Shown here piece after piece: positions 1 through 6,338 of a stretch of 12,761 bases of DNA (position 1 is its first letter; the number at the start of each line of letters is the position of its first letter). The position numbers were made by a program, and so were the translations under genes. Source of the DNA: CAZDHT01 sp964505325 (GTDB lineage: Bacteria; Planctomycetota; PUPC01); the NCBI GenBank assembly GCA_964505325.1, contig CAZDHT010000154.1, forward strand, positions 1-12,761. The letters run 5' to 3'. Under the pieces are notes generated by a model that ran no database searches, had not been told where the DNA came from, and worked only from the letters and a program-made list of their open reading frames with translations.

Positions 1-400
1 CGTGCGAGTCGACCTTGACGTCGATGGAGAGGCTGAGTGAGCTGTACCCAGAGGCGTCGAGGCTCAGGTTCTGCTGGACCGTGGTCCAGTCACCGCTGCT
101 GCCGCCCGCGGACCGCGTGCAGCGGAGACAACTGGCTCCCGGGGCGGAGGGACCGTTGTCCGCGACCACGGAGATAGCGGAGTTCTCCACGCCCACTCCC
201 ATAAACGACTCGAAACGGGTCCAATTGTTGGGCACAGTATCGGCAACGCCGTCCAGCGGCCCGCTGGTGCCCATCGGCGTGGCCCCGCCCTCGAACAGAC
301 CGTTCTGGATGACGCTCGCCTGCGCCGCGCCTGCGAGCAGCCCAGCCACCGCCAACGAAATCACCATCAACCGCACAACCGCCATGGTTCTCGCCCTCAT
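1..400 (-). CDS. Secreted protein, N-terminal part (gene runs off the left edge)
   Basis: An open minus-strand frame runs from an ATG at 398-400 to the window edge (133 codons visible, no stop). The start is fixed by a strong Shine-Dalgarno AGGAGGT at 407-413, six bases upstream. Residues 1-28 form a classic signal peptide: a basic start (MRAR), a hydrophobic core (VISLAVAGLLAG), and an AQA cleavage site followed by SV. The mature part opens with a NGLFEGG segment and has NNWTRFE near residues 58-64 and SGDWTTVQQNLSLD near 102-115. This is the look of a beta-sandwich carbohydrate-binding-like or PEP-CTERM-type extracellular protein. A C-terminal sorting motif cannot be checked because the gene is cut. 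Exported location is well supported; substrate and family are not. Confidence 0.8.
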   Translation of the reverse strand, partial: MRARTMAVVRLMVISLAVAGLLAGAAQASVIQNGLFEGGATPMGTSGPLDGVADTVPNNWTRFESFMGVGVENSAISVVADNGPSAPGASCLRCTRSAGGSSGDWTTVQQNLSLDASGYSSLSLSIDVKVDSH

Positions 401-413
401 CTCACTACCTCCT

Positions 414-1273
414 AAACAGGGCCCTTGTTCCACCGCCTGATTGCCTCACTACGCGCTCCGCCAGACGCGGGCGCCGCGCCCGCTTCACACCTGCCGGACC
501 CGTGCGCACACCACGAGTTCGCCGCGCTGGCGGAACGCGTCCCGCTCAGCGCTGCCAGATGCACAACCGCGCACGGCGCGCCGGCAGACCGTCTTATGTC
601 GAGGCTGATGCCGAATCCACAGATGCAGAACACAACAGCGGCGTCCTCCGCCACCGCCTCTTGCAGTTGGATTAGGTAGCAATTAGCGTGCCAACGGGGT
701 GGGGATTCGGCGGACAATTTTGGCTACGCCGTAACTGGCTACGCTATAAGTTGTTATTAAGCCCCCGCTGAGGCAGCGTTCGGAACCCCCCCCGGGGGTC
801 TGTTGCGGACAGGCAACATCCCAGGCGTTATCGGCGTTGCCATGTTGCCCCAAAGGAACGTGTTGGCTGGGAATCCGTCTGGACCGACCGAAATGTGGAG
901 GGGGGTCATGCTGATGTCCTTGGCACGGTGGGGAAATGAGTGTGTGGTCATGACCTGCCGGCGAACGGTGCCGGTCTCTGCGTTGTTTGCGGTGAGTGGC
1001 GGATCCGGATGGACCCCGCCGAGGAATCTCAGGCAAGACCAGCGCCCACCACCAGGCGTCAACACAGCCCGACAGACAGCGGGGAGGCGGGGTCGCGGGC
1101 GCCGACGCGAGTACGAGTGTAAGAGAGAGTAGGCGTAAGAGCAGGAGGAAAAGCAGGAGTAAGAGTACGAGTAAGAGTAAGAGCACGAGTAAGAGTGGGG
1201 CGGAGCAGGTGTAAGATGTGGGAACGGCGGAGAGTGGAGAGCAGTTCTGGGCGGTCCGGCGTCCGCATTCGGC
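414..1273. other. Gene-poor intergenic stretch
   Basis: I find no convincing gene here. The open frames on both strands overlap one another, lack ribosome sites and have no recognisable domains. Visible structure: a TGGCTACGC motif occurring twice near 720-745; a run of eight C followed by five G at 786-798, forming a CCCCCGGGGG palindrome; and a degenerate hexamer microsatellite at 1112-1195 (listed separately). Around 700-1065 the base composition looks less GC-rich than the genes. It is probably the divergent upstream region of the left-edge secreted gene and the zinc-ribbon gene, perhaps with decayed sequence. Confidence 0.6.
1112..1195 (+). repeat. Degenerate hexanucleotide microsatellite (TAAGAG-like, 14 units)
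   Basis: The stretch reads as 14 consecutive hexamers. Five are exactly TAAGAG (1136, 1160, 1172, 1178, 1190); the others are variants such as TACGAG, CAGGAG and CACGAG. The period of six keeps every frame open, so it yields a Lys/Ser-rich reading on the plus strand and a poly-Leu reading on the minus strand. Neither is a believable protein. It ends about 80 bases before the promoter of the zinc-ribbon gene. Confidence 0.75.
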
Positions 1274-1303
1274 TTGACACCGCCGACGCGGGGGATGTAT
1301 CCT
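1274..1303 (+). promoter_or_regulatory. Sigma70-type promoter for the zinc-ribbon gene
   Basis: A perfect -35 TTGACA (1274-1279) is followed after 18 bases by TATCCT (1298-1303). This predicts transcription from about 1310 and a leader of roughly 47 bases before the ATG at 1357. It lies inside the longer possible reading frame starting at 1195, which supports the later start. Confidence 0.55.
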
Positions 1304-1356
1304 CTCGACGTGCGGGGCGTTGCCAGGGGCGCGCCCGCTTGAGGGAATCAGCCGCT

Positions 1357-2154
1357 ATGAGCGAGCCGAGAACCCGCGAGGTGAACTGCAAGATCTGCTT
1401 CAGGCCGACGCGGATGCCGATCGGCAATCCGCCGTTCGGGACGGCGCTGATCTGCTCCCACTGCCACAGTCCGCTGGTCGGCGCCACGACGAAGGCGGGC
1501 GCCCCGCTATCGGCGCCTCCCGGCCTGCTGCGCCGCCTCAGCGGCTATTCCGGTCGCTGCCTCATCCACCCGCGCTGTCCGTGGTGCAGCCAGATCAACT
1601 ACGCAATCGTGGCCCCAGCGGCGGGGCGCTCGACGCCCTGGCACGAGCAGAAGGAGCCCGGCGAAGCGGAAGCCTTTTGCCTGACTATTCCGTGCGCGGA
1701 GTGCGGCAAGGAGTTCTACGTCCAGTGGGACGAGCCGCCCCTGCCGCCCGAGTGCTCGCTGTGTCGGCGGAGAATCGGCCGCGGCGAGCGGTCGACGAGC
1801 GACGCGCGGTTCTGCAAGGAGTGCGGCCGCAGGCTCTCGCAAGTGCGCCCGCGACGGAAGGGGGAGCCGCCCCTCGGCGCGGGGGTGGAATGCGTCTTGC
1901 TGGTCGGCTTCAGCCGCACGGCGAGAGACGGCCAGGTGAAGGCTTTGCTGCGGTCCGACCGGGAGACGCAGGGCGTGCCGTTGGCCAGGCTGATGCTCAG
2001 CGGCGGGGTACCCAAGTCCCCGGTCGAGTCAGCCGTGATCGCCGTGCAGGTCGCCGCCTCGGCCGGCCGCAAGACGGCCGGACATGACATCGACCTGGCC
2101 AAGGTCACCTACCAGCCGTTCCAGGACCTGCTGCTGGTCAAGATCTGGAAGTGA
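1357..2154 (+). CDS. Multi-zinc-ribbon protein of unknown function
   Basis: A 265-residue cytoplasmic protein. The frame is open further upstream, but I chose the ATG at 1357. A promoter sits at 1274-1303, GAGGGA lies ten bases before this ATG, and the upstream residues are low-complexity and Arg-rich. Six CxxC knuckles are visible: C11/C14, C33/C36, C74/C77, C113/C116, C133/C136 and C153/C156. They pair naturally into three zinc ribbons, the second with an unusually long insert between its two halves. The C-terminal third (about 175-265) has no cysteine pairs and looks like a compact alpha/beta domain ending in LLLVKIWK. There is no signal peptide or membrane segment. Zinc binding is well supported; nucleic-acid or protein binding is only the usual role of such ribbons. 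I do not recognise the family. Confidence 0.75.
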   Translation: MSEPRTREVNCKICFRPTRMPIGNPPFGTALICSHCHSPLVGATTKAGAPLSAPPGLLRRLSGYSGRCLIHPRCPWCSQINYAIVAPAAGRSTPWHEQKEPGEAEAFCLTIPCAECGKEFYVQWDEPPLPPECSLCRRRIGRGERSTSDARFCKECGRRLSQVRPRRKGEPPLGAGVECVLLVGFSRTARDGQVKALLRSDRETQGVPLARLMLSGGVPKSPVESAVIAVQVAASAGRKTAGHDIDLAKVTYQPFQDLLLVKIWK

Positions 2155-2183
2155 GGCCCCGGGGTGGGGGGCGCGGGACGGGA

Positions 2184-4571
2184 CTACTCGAACCGGAGCT
2201 CGGCGTACTCGGATGGTGCCGTGCGTTTCCCCGACGCGAACGAGCTTTCTTCCTTGGGTGGCACGTGCCGGTGGCGGACGAAATTGACCAGCCACCGGGT
2301 CCTGCGCGGGGCGGGCGGCCTGGCGTGGCAACTGGCGTAGGGCAACGCCACCTCAAGCGTCCAGCCGGGCTTCCCCACCGTCGCCGCGGCCCGCCACGTA
2401 GCGTTCCACCGGGCCTGGCTCCACCCTTCGTCGTACTGTACCCCCTGTGTGTTCGCACAGAACCGGAAGTACGGCAGCTTGGGCTTCGTGCGGTCCGCGA
2501 TCGGGCAAATGCAGATCTCGACCGAATCATCCTTCCAGACAAGCCCGTCCCGCTCCTTCACCTTGGCCACGATATCGCCGGGCTTTGGCTCGGTGCACTG
2601 GAACAGGAGGTACAGAGCGCTCCGGCCGTAGACGGCTTGGACGGTGGTCCTGTGCTTGGCAATCTGGCGATTCCGCAGCACGAATTCGCCGACGGCTTTT
2701 GCCTTCTGCCAGACCCCGTCGTCGGCCCGGCCGTCGATGCGCGGTGGCAGCCAGGTCTGCAAGGCCGTCAGGTGGCGGAATTTCTGTTTGGGCCCGGTCG
2801 TGTCGTCGCCCGTCGCGATCACGATGTCTTCGCCCAGCTCCCGGGCGGCGACGGCCGCTGCCAGCGGGCGGACCTCTTCGCGGGGCACGGCCGCCTTGAG
2901 GAGGTCGCTCCCCAACTTCCCCATTCGGAATGCCTCGATGAACTGCTTCTGGTGCTTCCATTCCACTCCCAGCATGCGGATTACCTGCGCCCGCGCCGCG
3001 TCGCGCACCGGGCCCTGTCGTTGGTGCAGGAGCCGGCGTAGCTGGAACAGCGCCTCGGGGGAGGGTATGCGCCCGAGCGCGGCGATGCCGTACATCCGCA
3101 CTTGATGGCACTTATCTCGCTCCGCCCGCATCGCCAGCCCCAGGTGCCGGGGGCCGGCAAACCGGGCGAGCATGCGCGCCGCGTAGATGCGAGGGACGCT
3201 GCCGGTGTCCTCAAGCATGGGGGTGACCGCGGGCAGCGCCGCTTTGCCCTGTACGTGAAGCATGGCGTACGCCACCAGGGCGCGGGCCGTCGGCTCCGAG
3301 GATTGGAGCAGCGGGCGGATTCGGGCGATGCCCGCCGCGTCGAAGTCCTGCGCAATGTACAGCGCCGCCGGCGGGCCGATGTCTCGATGGGCCAGGAGCT
3401 TCGCCAGGATGTCTCTGGCCCTTTGCTCATCCGTCCAGTCGAGCCCCTCGACGGCCGCGCCCGCGCGCCGCACTTGCTGGTCCCGGTGGTTGGGCGGCAG
3501 CGGCTTCGGGGCCTGCCTGCCGATGAACACCGGGCTGGTCATGGTCCGGCAGGCGCCGCGAAAGATCAGGGCGACGGCGCGCAGGTACCGCGTGGTCGGG
3601 TCCAGCGTCAGGTCAAACGATCGGACCATCTGTTTCGCATCGGGCTTGATCCGGCGCAAGACCACGATCTCGTCCACGAGCCGGCGCACGGCCATGTTTT
3701 CGCCTTCGGCGACGGTCTCCTTGTACGCCCTCACGTTGCCGATGATCTTGATCTCGTTGACCGGCTCCCGCGCGCGTAGGTCGATCACCACCTCGACCTT
3801 TCCCCCCTTCGGCTGGACGATCGACCCGGGCGGCTCGCCGTCCACAGTGAAGTTCAGCCGGATGTTGTCGAGGTCCGAGACCACGGTCCGGCCCGCGCGG
3901 ATGGCCTCCACGATCGCCTGCTCGCTGTTGCTCTTCGCCAGCACATACGTCGCGACGGCGCCGCGGCCGAGGACCGGGCGGGTGGCTTCCGACGTGCCGC
4001 CCACGATGATCAGCCGATGCCCCTTGGCCAGGAGCTTGTCCCACGCTCCGCCCTGCATGCACTCGGCGCTCCACTTGCCGTTGTGATGGGCCTCGAACGC
4101 CGCGAAACCGGTCAGCAGGCTCGTGTAACCCTCCAGCTTCTGGTCGGGATTCACCAGGATGGCGGCACCGCCCACCGAGTTGGTCCAGTCGATCACGCGC
4201 TGGGCCCTGGCCTGCGGCAGGGGCAGGTGAGGATCGACCCCCAGCGAAATGATGTCCTCGGTCAGCGGTGTGGGCGCGTGCCATCTCAGCCCGAGCATAG
4301 GGGTGAGCGTCTTGGAGCCAAGCTTCTGGAGCGTGTCCGCGGCGTCCGGCACAGCCACCGCCCGAGAGCGGACCGAGTTGCAGATGACCAGCCAGCTCAA
4401 CCCGCCGGTGGCCGCCTGCTTGACCCGTTCGGCGGCCGTGAAGCGAGCATCGGGCGACGCGAGGACATCCGAGTCGCCCGACCGCCACCGCAGCACCCCG
4501 GCGTCTTCAGCCGCACCCGCCACGGACGCGGCCAACAAGCCGCCGGCGATGACCAATGAACTCAGACGCAT
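2184..4571 (-). CDS. Secreted PHP-like (catalytically degenerate) + HEAT repeat + CBM9-like protein
   Basis: A 795-residue exported protein. The ATG at 4569-4571 is preceded by GGGAGG seven bases upstream; a GTG eleven codons earlier lacks this. Residues 1-21 are a signal peptide (MRLSSLVIAGGLLAAS...AGAA). Residues about 25-340 follow the layout of CehA/McbA-type PHP metallohydrolases: a GD box, then AERVKQAATGGLSWL, GGAAILVNP, GHRLIIVGG, and YVLAKSNSEQAIVEAIRAGRTVVSD near 209-233. The metal-binding positions are replaced, however: GDSDV instead of GDxHxH (32-36), ICNS instead of TDHN (63-66), NP instead of HP (141-142), and GGTSE instead of G-SDSH (191-195). Residues about 375-585 are HEAT-like helical repeats. 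Residues about 605-795 match a CBM9/DOMON-like sandwich, with RIDGRADDGVWQKA at 611-624 and ending AELRFE. It probably binds glycans or proteins outside the cytoplasm without hydrolysing a phosphoester. It converges on the zinc-ribbon gene with 29 bases between the stops. Confidence 0.85.
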   Translation of the reverse strand: MRLSSLVIAGGLLAASVAGAAEDAGVLRWRSGDSDVLASPDARFTAAERVKQAATGGLSWLVICNSVRSRAVAVPDAADTLQKLGSKTLTPMLGLRWHAPTPLTEDIISLGVDPHLPLPQARAQRVIDWTNSVGGAAILVNPDQKLEGYTSLLTGFAAFEAHHNGKWSAECMQGGAWDKLLAKGHRLIIVGGTSEATRPVLGRGAVATYVLAKSNSEQAIVEAIRAGRTVVSDLDNIRLNFTVDGEPPGSIVQPKGGKVEVVIDLRAREPVNEIKIIGNVRAYKETVAEGENMAVRRLVDEIVVLRRIKPDAKQMVRSFDLTLDPTTRYLRAVALIFRGACRTMTSPVFIGRQAPKPLPPNHRDQQVRRAGAAVEGLDWTDEQRARDILAKLLAHRDIGPPAALYIAQDFDAAGIARIRPLLQSSEPTARALVAYAMLHVQGKAALPAVTPMLEDTGSVPRIYAARMLARFAGPRHLGLAMRAERDKCHQVRMYGIAALGRIPSPEALFQLRRLLHQRQGPVRDAARAQVIRMLGVEWKHQKQFIEAFRMGKLGSDLLKAAVPREEVRPLAAAVAARELGEDIVIATGDDTTGPKQKFRHLTALQTWLPPRIDGRADDGVWQKAKAVGEFVLRNRQIAKHRTTVQAVYGRSALYLLFQCTEPKPGDIVAKVKERDGLVWKDDSVEICICPIADRTKPKLPYFRFCANTQGVQYDEGWSQARWNATWRAAATVGKPGWTLEVALPYASCHARPPAPRRTRWLVNFVRHRHVPPKEESSFASGKRTAPSEYAELRFE

Positions 4572-4639
4572 AGCCGAGCCTCCCGGCCCGCAAGCCGACC
4601 GCACGCTCGCCTTCCGGACGATGCGCGCGAAACAACCTG

Positions 4640-4668
4640 ATTATATCGCCCTGGCGACGCCGGCGCAA
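4640..4668 (-). promoter_or_regulatory. Candidate promoter for the PHP-like/HEAT/CBM9-like gene
   Basis: On the minus strand TTGCGC (4663-4668) and a perfect TATAAT (4640-4645) are separated by 17 bases. The expected start of transcription is near 4633, leaving a leader of about 60 bases before the ATG at 4571. The -35 match is weak (TTG only) but the -10 is consensus. It suggests this gene is not solely dependent on read-through from the hydrolase gene. Confidence 0.5.
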
Positions 4669-4767
4669 ACGGCCGTCTTGCCGGCGCAACGTCCGGTCCC
4701 CTACAAGGTTAGCATCGGCCGGCCGGCATCGCGGATGAGCGGTTATCCGGGAGCGCCCGGCGCGCGC

Positions 4768-5802
4768 TCACAGGTGCTGCTCGAAGAAATCGTACGCCTT
4801 GTTGGCTGCGAAGGCGTGCGGGCCGGGATGCACGTCTGCGAACAGCAGCTCGGCGGCGCCGGCGGCACGGTAGATCTCTTCCACGTGGCGATAGCCCGCG
4901 AGCTGGTCCTCGATGAAGAAGCACTGGTCGTGCATGCCCATCTCGATCAGCAGTGGCCGGGGTGCGATCAGCCCGGCGATGTCGGACGTGTCGAAGTACC
5001 GGAACACGTTCGGCACGATCTGTGAGCCGCAGAAGTTGGCGCGGTTGACCCCGAACTTTTCCCACGGGTTGATGTAGCCCATGATGTCGGCGGCCCGGAT
5101 ACGCGGCTCGGCCGCCGCGGTGAACGTGGTCATCGTTCCCCCCTGCGACAGGCCCATCATGCCGATGCGGTTGGGATCGACCTCGGGCCGGGCCTCCAGG
5201 TAATCGACGCAGCACTTCATGTCCCAGATGTTGAGCGTCAGCGTGTACATGCCCATGATGACCCCGCGCACGAAATGCACGTTGCACTTGTCGCGTCCGG
5301 GATACGGATTGCCTCCGTCGGAGCGCTCGCCGAACACCCGCAGATCGGGGCAGATGGTCAGGAACCCCTGCCGCGCCATCAACTCACCGTAGTTGTACGT
5401 GTGGTCGGCGATCTCCTGCCGCAACCCGGCGGTGGTCTTGTTGCCGGCGACCGGCTCCTTGCCGAACTCGCCGTGGCCGTGGCTGCAGATGATCGCGGCG
5501 CCCCGCTTGTCTTCGGGCATGTCCGTCGGCCGCAACACCACGCACGGGACCGACATCAGTTCCTCGGAGTCGAAGATCACCCGCTCGCGGATGAGCCCGT
5601 CCTCTTCCATGGAATAGATTACCTCGGGTGCGAGGTCGACCGGCTCGGGGAACTCGCCCAGCAGCTCGCCGAACTTCCCCCGCGCCGTTCTCTCCCACGC
5701 CTCCCAGTCCGCCTTCGTCGAGCCGGAGAAGTGCAGCTCCGGCACCCAGTCCTTCGCCTTGCGGTTGAAATACTCGATCATCGAGAAATTGCGGTTCGCC
5801 AT
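4768..5802 (-). CDS. Alpha/beta hydrolase of the acetyl xylan esterase / dienelactone hydrolase type
   Basis: A 344-residue protein that probably cleaves carboxylic esters, perhaps acetyl groups on sugars. AAGGAGG (5810-5816) lies seven bases before the ATG at 5800-5802. There is no signal peptide, so it should act in the cytoplasm. The oxyanion-hole segment is HGHG (108-111). The nucleophile elbow is GLSQG with Ser219. Likely acid and base are Asp292 (in EMGMHDQCFF) and His329 (in HPGPHAF), completing the triad. The long N-terminal extension before the core (about 1-100) and the conserved PDLRVFGE segment near 152-159 fit the Abhydrolase_7-like group, common in planctomycetes near sugar catabolism genes. 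It has its own promoter at 5883-5910 and is followed after 196 bases by the PHP-like/HEAT gene on the same strand. The catalytic fold is certain, the substrate is not. Confidence 0.9.
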   Translation of the reverse strand: MANRNFSMIEYFNRKAKDWVPELHFSGSTKADWEAWERTARGKFGELLGEFPEPVDLAPEVIYSMEEDGLIRERVIFDSEELMSVPCVVLRPTDMPEDKRGAAIICSHGHGEFGKEPVAGNKTTAGLRQEIADHTYNYGELMARQGFLTICPDLRVFGERSDGGNPYPGRDKCNVHFVRGVIMGMYTLTLNIWDMKCCVDYLEARPEVDPNRIGMMGLSQGGTMTTFTAAAEPRIRAADIMGYINPWEKFGVNRANFCGSQIVPNVFRYFDTSDIAGLIAPRPLLIEMGMHDQCFFIEDQLAGYRHVEEIYRAAGAAELLFADVHPGPHAFAANKAYDFFEQHL

Positions 5803-5882
5803 CCTTCGTCCTCCTTGCGGATATTCGGGACAGCCACCGTTTTATGCGGAGTCCCATTCTGGGCCTCGCACGCCATGACGCC

Positions 5883-5910
5883 ACGATACCTGTCGCCCCG
5901 ACGGTGTCAA
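5883..5910 (-). promoter_or_regulatory. Sigma70-type promoter for the alpha/beta hydrolase
   Basis: On the minus strand a perfect TTGACA (5905-5910) is followed after 16 bases by TATCGT (5883-5888). This predicts a start near 5876 and a leader of about 74 bases to the hydrolase ATG. Its position downstream of the reductase remnant means the hydrolase does not need the remnant's promoter. Confidence 0.5.
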
Positions 5911-5984
5911 GACACAACACGGCCATGTCCCTCGCCGAAAAACGGCGCCTGTCCAGGATACCAGTCAAGAGACAAGTATGCTGT

Positions 5985-6173
5985 TCACGGAACTCCGATC
6001 TTCTCCTCGCTGTCGGTGTAGCCGCGGGCGGTGTCGAAGAAGGTGACGCCGTTCTCGGCCGCCTTGCGGAGCAGGCGTTTCGCGTCATCGAAGCCGATCC
6101 GCTGGATGGGCAGACAGCCGAAGCCCACCCGACCCACCATCAACCCCGTCCGTCCCAGCCGTATCTGTTCCAT
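5985..6173 (-). pseudogene. Aldo/keto reductase remnant, N-terminal 62 codons only
   Basis: The 62-residue reading begins MEQIRLGRTGLMVGRVGFG and contains FFDTARGYTDSEEKIG. This is the textbook N-terminus of an aldo/keto reductase: the first beta strand region, then the FDTA-GYT-SE segment with the catalytic Asp48 and the YTDSE tyrosine (Tyr52). Full enzymes have about 300-370 residues and continue after EEKIG into an ALSGVRD-like helix. Here the frame runs VP then stop, and no frame on this strand resumes reductase-like sequence before the hydrolase gene. So the last four fifths of the gene are missing rather than frameshifted. The active site cannot form without the downstream Lys and His. 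A promoter and a start codon remain, so a short peptide may still be made. Confidence 0.8.
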
Positions 6174-6203
6174 CCAAGTTGCCCCGCGAGACCGTTCGGC
6201 CGC

Positions 6204-6231
6204 ATTGTATCACAAGCAAGCAGGGAGGCAA
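6204..6231 (-). promoter_or_regulatory. Retained promoter of the aldo/keto reductase remnant
   Basis: On the minus strand TTGCCT (6226-6231) and TACAAT (6204-6209) are spaced by 16 bases. Transcription would start near 6197, about 24 bases before the remnant's ATG. It is divergent from the methyltransferase promoter at 6271-6300, with only about 40 bases between the two -35 boxes, so the two may influence each other. Confidence 0.4.
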
Positions 6232-6270
6232 GTCGGCTTGAGCCTGGCAGAACGCGCGAGGATGATCTTG

Positions 6271-6300
6271 TTGCAAACGCCGCGCGGCGTGTGCTATACT
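6271..6300 (+). promoter_or_regulatory. Promoter for the restriction-modification operon
   Basis: TTGCAA (6271-6276) and TATACT (6295-6300) are separated by 18 bases. A TG dinucleotide one base before the -10 gives an extended -10. The expected start is near 6307, leaving a leader of only about 32 bases to the ATG at 6339. The spacer contains a GC palindrome (CGCCGCGCGGCG, 6279-6290), a possible operator for autoregulation; that role is inference. Confidence 0.55.
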
Positions 6301-6338
6301 CACCGTGTGAAGTTCTCCTGTGACAGAAGCTCACGACC

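Noticed and set aside
757..1065. Minus-strand 102-codon frame with a fairly balanced composition
   Set aside because: No ribosome site, no recognisable domain, and plus-strand frames of similar length cover the same bases.
683..1186. Minus-strand open frame starting with a poly-leucine stretch that resembles a signal peptide
   Set aside because: The leucines are the antisense reading of the TAAGAG hexamer repeat; the rest has no domain, no ribosome site and overlaps other open frames.
1195..1356. 54 extra N-terminal codons for the zinc-ribbon protein
   Set aside because: A good promoter lies inside this stretch and the residues are Arg/Ser-rich without structure, so translation should begin at 1357.
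1320..2087. Long plus-strand frame within the zinc-ribbon gene
   Set aside because: It is a frame-shifted shadow: Arg/Ala/Pro-rich, while the true frame has six ordered CxxC motifs.
2151..4559. Several long plus-strand frames opposite the PHP-like/HEAT/CBM9-like gene
   Set aside because: GC-rich antisense shadows with no domains; the minus strand has a signal peptide and three recognisable domain regions.
4751..4769. GAGCGC/GCGCTC hairpin at the end of the hydrolase gene as a terminator
   Set aside because: It has only a 6-bp stem, overlaps the stop codon and has no T-run.
5275..6021. Plus-strand frame of 248 codons opposite the hydrolase start
   Set aside because: Antisense shadow; it crosses the hydrolase promoter and ribosome site and has no domain.
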